Shown piece by piece: positions 8,068 to 17,196 of a stretch of 64,000 bases of DNA. The position numbers and the translations under genes are program-made. Under the pieces are notes generated by a model. It was not told the origin of the DNA, ran no database searches, and saw only the letters and a list, made by a program, of their open reading frames with translations. Location of the stretch: NCBI RefSeq assembly GCF_037969765.1, contig NZ_CP150207.1, positions 1,040,001 to 1,104,000 of the forward strand, written 5' to 3'. Every line of letters begins with the position of its first letter. The stretch's first letter is position 1. The DNA is from Paenibacillus sp. FSL W8-0186. GTDB lineage: Bacteria; Bacillota; Bacilli; Paenibacillales; Paenibacillaceae.

Positions 8068-10896
8068 GTGTATAAACAAGCCCGAAAGTTTATTGCCTTA
8101 TGGCTGAGCATTATTTTTGTGGCAACTTCGCTTTTTATGAATCCTTTAGCGGCGGTAGAGGCCGAGTATGTCCCGGAGCTGCCGCAGCTCCAAGCTGCCA
8201 ATGAGCCGATCGTGCCGCAGGCTGCTGCAAGCGCCGCCGCGAAGGCAGATACTGCAGAGCTGGAGAGCGGGATTTTTAGCTGGGATAATGCAAACGTTTA
8301 CTTTGTACTGACGGACCGGTTCCTGGATGGGGATTCAAGCAATAATAATTCCTATGGACGTCCGCAGCGGGACGCTACCGGGAAAAATATCGGCACGTTT
8401 CACGGAGGGGATTTGAAGGGCTTGACCCAAAAGCTCCAGGAGGGCTATTTTACCGATTTAGGCACCAATGTGCTTTGGATTTCTGCACCTTATGAGCAAA
8501 TGCACGGGTGGGTCGGGGGAGGCAACGGCGGGGATTTTGCCCATTACGGCTACCATGGTTACTATGCGCTTGATTATACGATGATGGATCGCAATATGGG
8601 GACGGTCAGCGATATGCGGGAGTTTGTGGATTTGGCGCATTCGCAGGGCATTCGCGTCGTATTGGATGTCGTTCTGAATCATCCTGGTTATTCTACTCTG
8701 AAGGATATGGAGGAATACGGCTTCGGCGCAAGAAACGGCATCGGTGCTGGCTGGACGCCAGGAAGCGGCCAAACCTGGCATAGCTTTCATGATCAGATCG
8801 ATTATAATAACGCTTCCGCTTGGGCGGGCTGGTGGGGCAGCTGGGTTCGGGCCGGCATCGCAGGGTATGAGAATTGCGGCGGCAGCGATTTAACCCAATG
8901 CGTAGGGAACCTGCCTGATTTCCGAACCAATGTGAATAGCAGCGTAGGGCTTGCTCCTATTTTGAGGACGAAATGGGCCAAGGAAACAACCGGGCATGAT
9001 GCTTGGATTGTGCCGGCGGCCTCAGGTTTACGAAAGGATCTTGGTATAGCACCAGCCGATCATATCGTGAAAATGCTTGCCGCCTGGGTGGAGGAGTTTG
9101 GGATTGACGGCTTCCGGGCCGATACGGCCAAGCATGTGGAGCTCAGCCGCTGGCAGCAATTGAAGAACGAGAGCAGCGCAGCGCTGCAGAGATGGAGGCA
9201 GAACAACCCGAACAAGCCGGGGGCGGATTGGAAGGACAGCTTCTGGATGACTGGAGAGGTATGGGGGCATGGCGTCGGCAAAAGTGAATACTTTAGCTAC
9301 GGCTTCGATTCAGTCATTAATTTCAGCTTCCAGGACAGCAATCTGAACGCCTTGGAGGGCACTTATGCCGAATATGCCTCCAAGATCAACAGCGACCCGA
9401 ATTTCAATGTGCTGAGCTACATTTCATCGCATGATACCCGTTTATATGACCGCAGCAGGCTGATTCAGGCGGGCAGCGCTCTGCTGCTGCTGCCGGGCGG
9501 AGTCCAAACGTTCTACGGGGATGAGGCGGCCAGAGCGTTTGGCGATACCGGTTCGGACCCGCAGCAAGGAACCCGTTCCTCCATGAATTGGAACAGCCTG
9601 AATCAGGACGTTCTGTCGCATTGGCAGAAGGTCGGGCAATTCCGAAACCGCCACCTTGCGATCGGAGCTGGCAGCCATGCCAAAATCGCGGATGCTCCCT
9701 ATACGTTCAAACGATCGTATTCGAAGAACGGCATCGAGGATCAAGTCGTTGTCGTGATGGGCGCTTCAGGAACGACGAAGGTAAATGTATCGTCGGCGTT
9801 CGCCGACGGCAGCACGGTACGGGATGCCTACACGGGGAATGAAGCCGTTGTATCCGGCGGGTTCGCTACATTTACTGCACATGCAGGCGGTCTGATTCTG
9901 ATTGAGCAGGCGGCGGAGTCGGATCTGCCTGCGGTGTCCGCATCGCCAGCGGGAGGAAGCTTCAAAACAGATAGCTTAACGGTTACGCTCCATGTCAAAA
10001 AAGCGGAGTCCGGAAAATATACGCTGGATGGCAGTAACCCTTCACAGGGCATTCCATATACAGATGGTACGGTAATTACAATCGGGAACGGTATGGAGTT
10101 CGATGAATCCGTCAAATTACGGCTGTATGCCGTGAACGGGGAAGGATCTTCCGTACAGGAATACAGCTTTACGAAGAAAAATCCCGACGCCGGACTGACG
10201 GTTTACTTCAAGAAGCCGGCGGACTGGGGCGCGCCTTCCCTGTACTACTATAACACGGCGCCTAAGGCAAGCGAGCCGACATGGGCTGCATCCCCTGCAA
10301 TGACAAGGGTTTCGGGAGATTGGTATTCCTATAGAATCGCAGGCGTGGATAGCGCAACAGTCATTTTCAAAGATAGTTCGGGCAAACAGAACCCGGGCCA
10401 GAACCAGCCGGGATTCGTCCGCACTTCAGACGGCTGGTATGACGGTCAGCAGTGGCATGAATCAAATCCGGACGGGACAGGTAATCCGGGAACGGGTGGA
10501 AACGAGGTCACGATCTACTATAAACATGGCTTCACCGCGCCGTATATTCATTATCGCCCTGAAGGAGGAACTTGGACGGCAGTTCCGGGCGTAGCGATGG
10601 AAGCCTCCGAGGTCGCGGGCTATAGCAAATACACCGTAGATATCGGAACCGCATCCCGCCTTGAGGCCTGCTTCACGGATGGCAAAGGCAACTGGGACAG
10701 CAATAATATGAATAACTATTTCTTTGCAGCGGGAACATGGACGTATAGCGGAAGAGGACAAATTACAGCGGGGGCTCCGGCAGCTGCAAGGTCTGCGAAT
10801 GTAATGTATCTTGCGCCAGGGGCAGAGGATTCTTCATTGACAGAGGAGGAGCCCTTGCCGGAAAAAGCTTCGCAGGAAGGTGCGGAGGCAGCTTAA
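8068..10896 (+). CDS. secreted alpha-amylase (GH13) with starch-binding modules
   Basis: A 942-residue exported endo-acting alpha-amylase that cleaves alpha-1,4 bonds in starch. A signal peptide (about 1-32) is followed by a GH13 barrel from ~75 to ~560 with conserved regions VLDVVLNH, GFRADTAKH (nucleophile Asp352), WMTGEVWGH (acid/base Glu397) and SSHDT (Asp456), then a beta-sandwich domain. Next come a chitobiase-like domain (about 620-705), a CBM26-like module (about 710-800, YFKKPADWGAPSLYYYN) and a CBM25/53-like module (about 815-900, YYKHGFTAPYIHYR). The C-terminal tail is acidic. The GTG start has AAGGAGGAG 6-7 bases upstream. Expression is probably under carbon catabolite and maltose-type control, given the sites upstream. 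Confidence 0.95.
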   Translation: MYKQARKFIALWLSIIFVATSLFMNPLAAVEAEYVPELPQLQAANEPIVPQAAASAAAKADTAELESGIFSWDNANVYFVLTDRFLDGDSSNNNSYGRPQRDATGKNIGTFHGGDLKGLTQKLQEGYFTDLGTNVLWISAPYEQMHGWVGGGNGGDFAHYGYHGYYALDYTMMDRNMGTVSDMREFVDLAHSQGIRVVLDVVLNHPGYSTLKDMEEYGFGARNGIGAGWTPGSGQTWHSFHDQIDYNNASAWAGWWGSWVRAGIAGYENCGGSDLTQCVGNLPDFRTNVNSSVGLAPILRTKWAKETTGHDAWIVPAASGLRKDLGIAPADHIVKMLAAWVEEFGIDGFRADTAKHVELSRWQQLKNESSAALQRWRQNNPNKPGADWKDSFWMTGEVWGHGVGKSEYFSYGFDSVINFSFQDSNLNALEGTYAEYASKINSDPNFNVLSYISSHDTRLYDRSRLIQAGSALLLLPGGVQTFYGDEAARAFGDTGSDPQQGTRSSMNWNSLNQDVLSHWQKVGQFRNRHLAIGAGSHAKIADAPYTFKRSYSKNGIEDQVVVVMGASGTTKVNVSSAFADGSTVRDAYTGNEAVVSGGFATFTAHAGGLILIEQAAESDLPAVSASPAGGSFKTDSLTVTLHVKKAESGKYTLDGSNPSQGIPYTDGTVITIGNGMEFDESVKLRLYAVNGEGSSVQEYSFTKKNPDAGLTVYFKKPADWGAPSLYYYNTAPKASEPTWAASPAMTRVSGDWYSYRIAGVDSATVIFKDSSGKQNPGQNQPGFVRTSDGWYDGQQWHESNPDGTGNPGTGGNEVTIYYKHGFTAPYIHYRPEGGTWTAVPGVAMEASEVAGYSKYTVDIGTASRLEACFTDGKGNWDSNNMNNYFFAAGTWTYSGRGQITAGAPAAARSANVMYLAPGAEDSSLTEEEPLPEKASQEGAEAA

Positions 10897-10935
10897 ATAA
10901 GCAGGCAAATATTAATAGAAAATCAAATAGAGGAA

Positions 10936-10968
10936 CGCCCCGGGCATCTTATAATGCCGGGGCATTTT
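10936..10968 (+). terminator. alpha-amylase terminator
   Basis: GCCCCGGGCAT pairs with ATGCCGGGGC with one bulge, followed by TTTTG. It lies 40 bases after the amylase stop. Confidence 0.75.
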
Positions 10969-11010
10969 GTTGTATGGCGAGCTATGGAGTTGAGCGAAGT
11001 TACTAATATG

Positions 11011-13074
11011 CTATAGCCGTTTTCGCCGGAAATACAATACGAATGCACAGGCGGCGAGCAGGACTGTTAGCGATATACCAGCCGTGATGGCCTCTGTCGT
11101 ATTGTCCTGCTGCTGGCGGCCTTGCTGGCCAGTCCCCCAAAATTCGCCCCGATTGCCGAAGCCTTCAGGGGGAGTAAGACCCATGCCGTCCTGGGCGCGC
11201 CTTCCGCCTTGATCCCTCTCCAGGGGCGCTTGTCCATCCGGAGCAGCTCCTGGATTGCCGAAGGGCGGGTCTGAGCCTTGTTGCGCCTGTGTCCCCTGCT
11301 CCGACTGTGCTGGGCTAGCGTCCTGCTGAGCCGTTGCTCCCTGCTCCGACTGTGCTGGGCTAGCGTCCTGCTGAGCCGTTGCTCCCTGCTCCGACTGTGT
11401 TGGGCTAGTGTCCTGCAGAGCTGCTGCACCCTGCTGTGACTGTACTGGGTTAGCGCCCTGTTCTCCTGCGGCAGCGGGAGCATCGACATGATTGCGGATG
11501 CCAGGAACTGCGCCAGCTCCGAATCTGCCGCCCATACCGCCACCTATACCGCCGCCGCTGCCTGATCCGTCCCCGGAGGAAGGAATCGTTCCGGCGAGCT
11601 GCTGGGCAATGTTGTCGACCTGCTTCGCGTTGGTCGTTATTAAATCCGTCACGCCTTGCTCATATTCCTCATACGAGTAGAATGCAGTCGGGTCCTGCTC
11701 AACGTATTCGGAGATCATTTGCTTCAATTGTTCCACGCGAGCGGAAAAGCTGTCTTCCGACAAATAACTTTCGATCGCCTCTTTTATAATGTCGTGGTAT
11801 TTCTCTTTATAATCATCCACAGCAAGAAGCTTGGCGACGAGAGGCCGCTCTGCCAATGCCCCCTGTGTAGGCTCGTCGATCAGCAGTGCGGTGCTGGATT
11901 GTCTAGGTGCTGCATTAGCATCCTGACCCTGATTATTTGCAGGAGCTTGCAAAAATTCGCCGTCTGGCAATTGTAGGGGAGCAGCTGCGTTATTTTCCGT
12001 GTTGTCGTTAGCCGTGCTGCCAACATTGGCAGCTGTATCGGCTGCCGCGTTCTCCGCCGCCTGGTTGCGCCATTGGCCGCCCCGTCCCATACCCATGCCG
12101 CCGCCCAATCCGCCGAAGGCCATGTTGTAGTCCCAAGGCAGGATGGAGAACACGCCATCTTCCTCGTACAAATAATAGTTTTGCTTATTTCCGCCAATGT
12201 AGCTGTCGGTGTTGTTGGTGACCACGTTCAAGGCGATATACTTCAAGGCCTCCTCGACAAAGAGCACACTCTCATAGTCGGTGCCATGATTCAACTCGTC
12301 CAGCATATCGGTCAGCACATTGCCATTATGGGACTTGGACTTCAATTCCAAACCGGTGTATAAATCGGGATCATCGCCCAGCCACATCAAATCGCTGCCG
12401 GTCCCTGTCATTACGCCTTTATACAAGGCCCCATAAGCATGATCGAAATGGCGCTCCAAGTACGCGGTCCCGATCTGCTCGACGGCCAGGTAGAAGCCCC
12501 ATAGCTCGCCGTTAATATAAATGTTGACGAATGAATATTTCGGCGTCGGCAGCCCCATCGTTTCCGCCAGCTCGTAAGCGAGATATTCCCGCATATAAGA
12601 GGCATCGCTGTAATTATTGTTCAGATTGATTTTTTCCAGTCCGCCCAAGGTTTGATTGACGTATTCGTTAAAAGACAACTTGAAGCTGTACCTGTCCGAA
12701 TCGCTCATTTGCACAACGCTTCGCAGAGATAAATTGCCTTTCGTACGGATGCCGATATTGTCGATCTGCTGGCCGTTGTAATTCACGGAGGCTGGTTTAT
12801 ATTCCTCAGCGCTGGCATTGTCCAGCATGTCCTGAAAATCCTCCGGATCGATCGTAATTTTGACGTCGACGACCTTATCTTTGGGAAAAACAACCTCATC
12901 GAGAAATTGGGCCGCAGCCGATCCGGTGGAAGGGTTATAAGCGCTGGCGGCAGCCGTGCCATTATTGCTGGAAGACAAGGAGGCCGGCGCATGGGCAGCG
13001 GAGCACGCAGCGAGCCCCAAGCACATCAGTCCAAGGGACAGGCTCTTTAGAGCGCTCTTCAGCCTAAAGGTCAT
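11011..13074 (-). CDS. CotH kinase-family lipoprotein
   Basis: A 687-residue surface protein. The signal peptide ends in lipobox LAAC with Cys24 as the lipid-attachment residue. The CotH-fold region (about 60-480) carries MREYLAYEL, WGFYLAVEQIG and the conserved LPWDYNMAFGG. CotH of Bacillus is a protein kinase acting on spore coat proteins; secreted relatives such as this one lack a known substrate. After ~500 there is a Gly-rich stretch, then four 15-residue repeats (consensus SPxQSEQGATAQQDA), then a C-terminal membrane helix and RRKR. It therefore appears anchored at both ends. The ATG overlaps the stop of the DUF4956 gene by 4 bases, so the two are translationally coupled in a VTC-DUF4956-CotH operon. 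Confidence 0.88.
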   Translation of the reverse strand: MTFRLKSALKSLSLGLMCLGLAACSAAHAPASLSSSNNGTAAASAYNPSTGSAAAQFLDEVVFPKDKVVDVKITIDPEDFQDMLDNASAEEYKPASVNYNGQQIDNIGIRTKGNLSLRSVVQMSDSDRYSFKLSFNEYVNQTLGGLEKINLNNNYSDASYMREYLAYELAETMGLPTPKYSFVNIYINGELWGFYLAVEQIGTAYLERHFDHAYGALYKGVMTGTGSDLMWLGDDPDLYTGLELKSKSHNGNVLTDMLDELNHGTDYESVLFVEEALKYIALNVVTNNTDSYIGGNKQNYYLYEEDGVFSILPWDYNMAFGGLGGGMGMGRGGQWRNQAAENAAADTAANVGSTANDNTENNAAAPLQLPDGEFLQAPANNQGQDANAAPRQSSTALLIDEPTQGALAERPLVAKLLAVDDYKEKYHDIIKEAIESYLSEDSFSARVEQLKQMISEYVEQDPTAFYSYEEYEQGVTDLITTNAKQVDNIAQQLAGTIPSSGDGSGSGGGIGGGMGGRFGAGAVPGIRNHVDAPAAAGEQGANPVQSQQGAAALQDTSPTQSEQGATAQQDASPAQSEQGATAQQDASPAQSEQGTQAQQGSDPPFGNPGAAPDGQAPLERDQGGRRAQDGMGLTPPEGFGNRGEFWGTGQQGRQQQDNTTEAITAGISLTVLLAACAFVLYFRRKRL
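11276..11455 (-). repeat. four 45-bp in-frame repeats in the CotH-family gene
   Basis: The segment encodes four tandem 15-residue units rich in Gln, Ser and Ala: NPVQSQQGAAALQDT, SPTQSEQGATAQQDA, SPAQSEQGATAQQDA and SPAQSEQGTQAQQGS. The middle copies are almost identical at DNA level, so copy number may vary by slippage without changing frame. Confidence 0.85.
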
Positions 13075-13772
13075 GATACATAATCCCCGTTGTAGCTGAT
13101 CAGCACCGCATTTCTCACTCCGTCCAGCTCGGAGATCCGGTTGACGAACACGCCTTCGCTGTCGCGGAGGCGAACCTCCAGCGTCATCTCGATGTTGCCG
13201 GGAGATACGGTCTTTTGCTTCACATTATATCTTTTGACTAATCCAGAAACGGCCCGGTGAATCGCCTGCTCGCTTTCATCGCCGCTGCAGTTGATTACAA
13301 GCAGGTAAGGCGTCTCCAATGTGGAGTTCTTAATGAACAGAAACAGTACCAGCCCGATAATGACGGAGCCGATGGCCGCCAGAGTGTAGAAGCCCGCTCC
13401 AGTGACGATGCCTGCGGCAGCAGCCCAGAACAGGAAGATCAAATCGGTAGGATCTTTGATTGGCGTTCTGAAGCGGACGATCGATAAGGCGCCGACCATA
13501 CCGAGGGACAAGATCAGGTTGGAATTAATCGCGATGATGACCATCGCTGTTACCAAGGTCATGCCGATCAAGGAGACGTTGAAGCTTTTCGAATACAGCA
13601 CGCCGCTGAATACCCTTTTGTACAGAATAAAAATAAATAAGCCAATGATAAATGCGATGCCTAGTGTGATAAGAATTTTGGACAGGCTGATATCGGATGT
13701 AAAGTTGTTTAGCACCGACTTCTTGATAATGTCGCTAAAGGTGGTAGATGATGCATTTGTGGTCGTTTCCAT
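13071..13772 (-). CDS. DUF4956 membrane protein
   Basis: A 233-residue protein with about four membrane helices in the first ~140 residues, including the conserved GMVGALSIVRFRTPIKDP segment typical of DUF4956, and a soluble C-terminal domain. Its function is not known. In many bacteria it sits beside VTC-domain and CotH genes, as here. The start chosen is the ATG at 13772, downstream of GGGAGG and 5 bases after the stop of the VTC gene. An alternative ATG at 13793 would overlap that gene but lacks a ribosome site. Its stop overlaps the CotH-family start. Confidence 0.85.
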   Translation of the reverse strand: METTTNASSTTFSDIIKKSVLNNFTSDISLSKILITLGIAFIIGLFIFILYKRVFSGVLYSKSFNVSLIGMTLVTAMVIIAINSNLILSLGMVGALSIVRFRTPIKDPTDLIFLFWAAAAGIVTGAGFYTLAAIGSVIIGLVLFLFIKNSTLETPYLLVINCSGDESEQAIHRAVSGLVKRYNVKQKTVSPGNIEMTLEVRLRDSEGVFVNRISELDGVRNAVLISYNGDYVS

Positions 13773-13777
13773 AGTGA

Positions 13778-14491
13778 TTAATAATCCTCCCATGAGTTTT
13801 CTTTAAGATATTTGCAGCAGATGACGTATTTCGATGCAGATTGGCGGCTAAGCCCTTCAAGCTGTAGAGCGGTCCGGATCGTCTCGGGGATGAACTCATC
13901 GTATTTGACTTCCAGAATAATGAGCCTATCGTCGATCGCGGATACTGACTGCAATTGGTGATCGAAAATATCGACCGCATGCAGCCCAGTTCTTAAATCC
14001 TTGTCAAACGTAATCCGGACGTTGCCATTTGCAAATACGAACGGCTCGCGCACGTAATCTACGATAACCTTCGGTCTGAGCAGCCGGTGGTTCATCTGCT
14101 GGTAGAGTTCCATTAGTAGCGGCTTTTCCGGTACGTGAAGGACTTGGAAGTCGCCGTTAAGAATGGAATGGTACATACCGCGGGTGATTGGCTCTTTCAC
14201 CTTGGCAATGTAATCGTTCAGCTTGATTTTTTTCTCAAAATGGATCACGTCGTCCTGCATATTGTAGATGCGGATGCGGTATTTGCAGCGCTGGCGGATT
14301 CCTCCCAGCTTCTCGTGCAGAGCCGTGTTATCGATGTCGTCGAAGTAGAGACTGCGGATATGGTACTCCCCGTTAGAGCCTGTATGCCGATCATGATCCA
14401 TCAGGTTGGCCAAACGCTGCCGTAAAAGAAAATATTGCTGCCGGTTAATTAAAAATTTGAATTCGTGCCGAAAGTTGAGTTTCTTATTCAT
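13778..14491 (-). CDS. VTC-domain (polyphosphate polymerase-type) protein
   Basis: A 237-residue protein of the VTC/CYTH-like superfamily. Characteristic basic and acidic strands are RHEFKFLI near the N-terminus, RSLYFDD, KYRIRIYN, FEKKIK, and ILEVKYDEFIPE near the C-terminus. Eukaryotic VTC4 makes polyphosphate from ATP in the tunnel formed by these strands. For bacterial stand-alone proteins the activity is inferred by fold. It is the first gene of a three-gene minus-strand operon with DUF4956 and CotH, which suggests a membrane-associated or surface modification task rather than bulk polyphosphate storage. AGAGGTG lies ~13 bases before the ATG. Confidence 0.87.
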   Translation of the reverse strand: MNKKLNFRHEFKFLINRQQYFLLRQRLANLMDHDRHTGSNGEYHIRSLYFDDIDNTALHEKLGGIRQRCKYRIRIYNMQDDVIHFEKKIKLNDYIAKVKEPITRGMYHSILNGDFQVLHVPEKPLLMELYQQMNHRLLRPKVIVDYVREPFVFANGNVRITFDKDLRTGLHAVDIFDHQLQSVSAIDDRLIILEVKYDEFIPETIRTALQLEGLSRQSASKYVICCKYLKENSWEDY

Positions 14492-14695
14492 GAATGCTTG
14501 TACACCTCTTTTCCTGGGGAATTGCTATATAGAGTTCATAGCTGGTTCTTACCCGCTATGTGAGCTCAAAATATATCCTAGCAGCCGTTCCTGATTTCTC
14601 ACTTAATGTAAACTGAATGTCAACTGAAAGTTAAAATATGTTTCGATATTTTAAATTGGGGTAATGAATAATTTGGATATTATACATAGTCATTT

Positions 14696-15844
14696 ATGAT
14701 CAAACAGGGAAAGGGACGTAAGACGAAGATGGCATGGAATCAGATGAAGAGGAGAAGGACACACACGCGGAAATGGAATGAAAATAAGGGTCTATGGCAC
14801 ATATTGTTCATCGGTTCGATTGTCGCTGCTTTGGCCATGACCGTTGCCGGCTGTGGAAAGGGAGGGGACGCCGGGAAGGCGGAGCATGTTCCGGCCGCTT
14901 CAGCGATGAATGAGGGCAATGTGTCCAATGCTGCGCCCGAATCCAAAGCAGCGGCACACGACGAAAAAGGCTCCAATGTGAATTTTGAAATCGAGACGGG
15001 CGGGAAATCCGAGGATGCCCCGGCTGACCAAGGCGATCCAAACGTATGGATTAAAGCCATAGCCAAGCTGGAAAACGAGAGATTCGTGATTTCGGGTACG
15101 ACGAATTTGCTGCCGGGCGTAAAAATGAAAGCCGACCTCACCGCTGCCGGCTACAATATGTGGGGATATAACGATGAAGCAGATGTGGGACGTGACGGCA
15201 CCTTTAAATTCGATATCAAGCAGCCGAATATCAAGGAAGGAATGCTGGACATTACGATCAGCTTCGTACCCGAGAAGCAAGCGGGCGAAATGGAGGCTTA
15301 CGGCAAGGACGGCAGCAAGCTATACGGTCCTTATATTCACCAGTATGAAGAGTCGGATCAGGTATACCAGAAGGCAGTAGCCTTTATTCATGTAAATGCA
15401 GACCCGGAGAAGGCAGGCCAGGAGTGGGAGACGGAGATTCCTGGCGAGAAGCCGGAGGATTACGGCAGCCCGGCCGTGTGGATTACCCCGGTGATTTCAT
15501 TTGACGGCACCCGCTATCAGATTAAGGCTACAAGCAATCTGCATGAAGGGGTAGAGGTAAAGGCCGACGTGGACATTCCGGATCACTGGCATATTGGGTA
15601 CGGCGAGAGCGCCAAGGTCATGCCGGACGGTTCGTTCAGCCTGCAGATGAAGAAGCCGGGCAAAGTGGATACGTTCTATATCGTTTTGAAGGTCATCCCG
15701 AATGAAGATATGCCGAAGGCGGCGAAAGAAGCTTATGGAGCTAACGGGGAGAAATTCGATGGAGAGCTGGTCAAAGCGGAACAGAGCGATCAAGGCTCGA
15801 TATCGGTCATCCAGCTGAAAATGAAGATTAAGGAAGAACAATGA
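14696..15844 (+). CDS. lipoprotein with an internal duplication, function unknown
   Basis: I do not recognise a named family. The protein has a very basic N-terminus, a membrane segment (about 33-50) and lipobox VAGC with Cys53, followed by a low-complexity linker. The rest is two related ~115-residue repeats, about 116-230 and 262-375, each starting with VWI, containing a SGTTNLLPGVKMKAD or KATSNLHEGVEVKAD strand, and a DGTFKF or DGSFSL turn. They look like small extracellular beta-sandwich domains. The start is uncertain: ATGs at 14696, 14729 and 14744 are all possible and none has a good ribosome site. It is probably monocistronic, with a strong terminator just downstream. Confidence 0.75.
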   Translation: MIKQGKGRKTKMAWNQMKRRRTHTRKWNENKGLWHILFIGSIVAALAMTVAGCGKGGDAGKAEHVPAASAMNEGNVSNAAPESKAAAHDEKGSNVNFEIETGGKSEDAPADQGDPNVWIKAIAKLENERFVISGTTNLLPGVKMKADLTAAGYNMWGYNDEADVGRDGTFKFDIKQPNIKEGMLDITISFVPEKQAGEMEAYGKDGSKLYGPYIHQYEESDQVYQKAVAFIHVNADPEKAGQEWETEIPGEKPEDYGSPAVWITPVISFDGTRYQIKATSNLHEGVEVKADVDIPDHWHIGYGESAKVMPDGSFSLQMKKPGKVDTFYIVLKVIPNEDMPKAAKEAYGANGEKFDGELVKAEQSDQGSISVIQLKMKIKEEQ

Positions 15845-15849
15845 CAATA

Positions 15850-15891
15850 GGGGGGCCTGTGGTATGAAGTTACCAGGGGCCCCCTTTTTTT
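15850..15891 (+). terminator. terminator after the duplicated-domain lipoprotein
   Basis: GGGGGGCCTGTGGTA pairs with TTACCAGGGGCCCCC around TGAAG and is followed by seven T. This is a strong intrinsic terminator. Confidence 0.92.
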
Positions 15892-15904
15892 ATCGGCTGG
15901 ATGC

Positions 15905-16477
15905 TTAAAGCTTGGTCTGTGTGTTGGCATACCGTTTGCGGCCTCGGAGCAGCAGGAGGAGCGCAGGCGGCAGGACGACGAGCAGAAGAATCAGTCCCCA
16001 TAACAGATCACCCGGTCCTGCGATGTTATCCGTGAGCAACCGGTAGTAAGCGTAGAGCGAGTAGGGAAGCACAAGTACGATAGAGGTCAAGACGCCCGGG
16101 GTATACAACCTGAAGTAGACGGATTGAAAGACATGGGTAAACACATGCAGAAAGAATAAATGCAGGGCGGCGATAAAGGGCAGATAGAAGGAGTAAAACA
16201 CAGCGAGTACCGTAACGGTCACAAGGACGATGAATACGGCCAGAACGTCCTTGGCAAAATTCAAGGTGTTCAATTGAAACGAAGCCTGGTACAGCTTGCG
16301 GGCAAACGGGGGCAGCGAGCTTTGAACGCGCGCTCCATGCTGCGTAACCCAGCGCTCTATCGTAAGAATTTCCTCGAAGTCATGAAACACAAAAATGATA
16401 GGAAACAGCCATAACAGACTTAGAAAATGAATGTGTTCATTTAGCTGGATCAACGCGTCTATTAACATGATTCTCAC
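15905..16477 (-). CDS. HXXEE domain membrane protein
   Basis: A 190-residue integral membrane protein with about five hydrophobic segments. It carries the family-defining motif as FHDFEE near residue 32, followed by ERW. The role of HXXEE proteins is unknown; the conserved His and Glu residues suggest metal binding or catalysis at the membrane. It is a single minus-strand gene, convergent with the lipoprotein gene. The start at 16477 has only a weak ribosome site (CTAGGAGCGTGAG on the minus strand). Confidence 0.82.
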   Translation of the reverse strand: MRIMLIDALIQLNEHIHFLSLLWLFPIIFVFHDFEEILTIERWVTQHGARVQSSLPPFARKLYQASFQLNTLNFAKDVLAVFIVLVTVTVLAVFYSFYLPFIAALHLFFLHVFTHVFQSVYFRLYTPGVLTSIVLVLPYSLYAYYRLLTDNIAGPGDLLWGLILLLVVLPPALLLLLRGRKRYANTQTKL

Positions 16478-16541
16478 GCTCCTAGAGATAAAATATCATA
16501 TTTATGGATGGGAAATCCATTGGATGTCTCTATTCCAGCTA

Positions 16542-16588
16542 AAAAAGAGGCACAGCTTGCCCGTAGTGACAAGCCATACCTCTTTCAG
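16542..16588 (-). terminator. OsmC gene terminator
   Basis: Read on the minus strand, AAAGAGGTATGGCTTG pairs with CAAGCTGTGCCTCTTT around an ~11-base loop and ends in a T run. It starts directly after the OsmC stop. Confidence 0.85.
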
Positions 16589-16590
16589 TT

Positions 16591-17037
16591 CTAGTTCTCG
16601 ATGACGATCCGATCAAGCTTCAGGTTAACCGGGTTGGCGATCGTATCGCCTACTGGACATTTACTCTCCAGAAAATGTACGAACTCTTCCACTTTTTCAC
16701 GAGGGGAGCTGGTTTTAACATAGAACGTATACCGTATATCGGAGTACCCCGGACGAACGTCCGACCGATTGAAGAAGCCGTCCAAATCGATATCGCCTTC
16801 TACTTCCACGCGGAAATCCTCGAGCTCAACATTGAATTTCGGGGCATATACCCGGGCGACTATTGCCTGGCACGCGCCGAGCGAGGCCAGCAGCGCTTCG
16901 ACCGGATTCATTCCGGTATCCGTTCCTCCCAAGCTCTTGGGCTCATCGATGATCAGTTCGAATTGGCGGGAAGCCGTCTTGACTTGTACGCCGTTTTGCA
17001 GGTGTGCAGTTGCTTTGAAGGTTTGTACAGCAGCCAT
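16591..17037 (-). CDS. OsmC-family protein
   Basis: A 148-residue protein of the OsmC/Ohr superfamily, thiol-dependent hydroperoxide reductases and relatives acting in the cytoplasm. Conserved features are the NPVEALLASLGACQAI helix with one reactive Cys at its end, and a second Cys in LESKCPVGDTIANPV; both catalytic-type cysteines are present. It is closer to the general OsmC/YhfA-like group than to Ohr by its shorter N-terminus. GGAGAG lies 8 bases upstream of the ATG. It is monocistronic with its own terminator. The peroxide substrate cannot be told from sequence. Confidence 0.9.
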   Translation of the reverse strand: MAAVQTFKATAHLQNGVQVKTASRQFELIIDEPKSLGGTDTGMNPVEALLASLGACQAIVARVYAPKFNVELEDFRVEVEGDIDLDGFFNRSDVRPGYSDIRYTFYVKTSSPREKVEEFVHFLESKCPVGDTIANPVNLKLDRIVIEN

Positions 17038-17196
17038 TGCTTCATCTCTCCTTTGTTTAAATCATACTTATCCGCTAGGTTTTATTGAATTATATGCCTG
17101 GATTACCCGAATGTCAATACAAAAGTAATGCGGACGGGACATTCACACATCTCAGACTCCTTCAATACTGTGTACTACGAAGGAGGATGGGGAATT

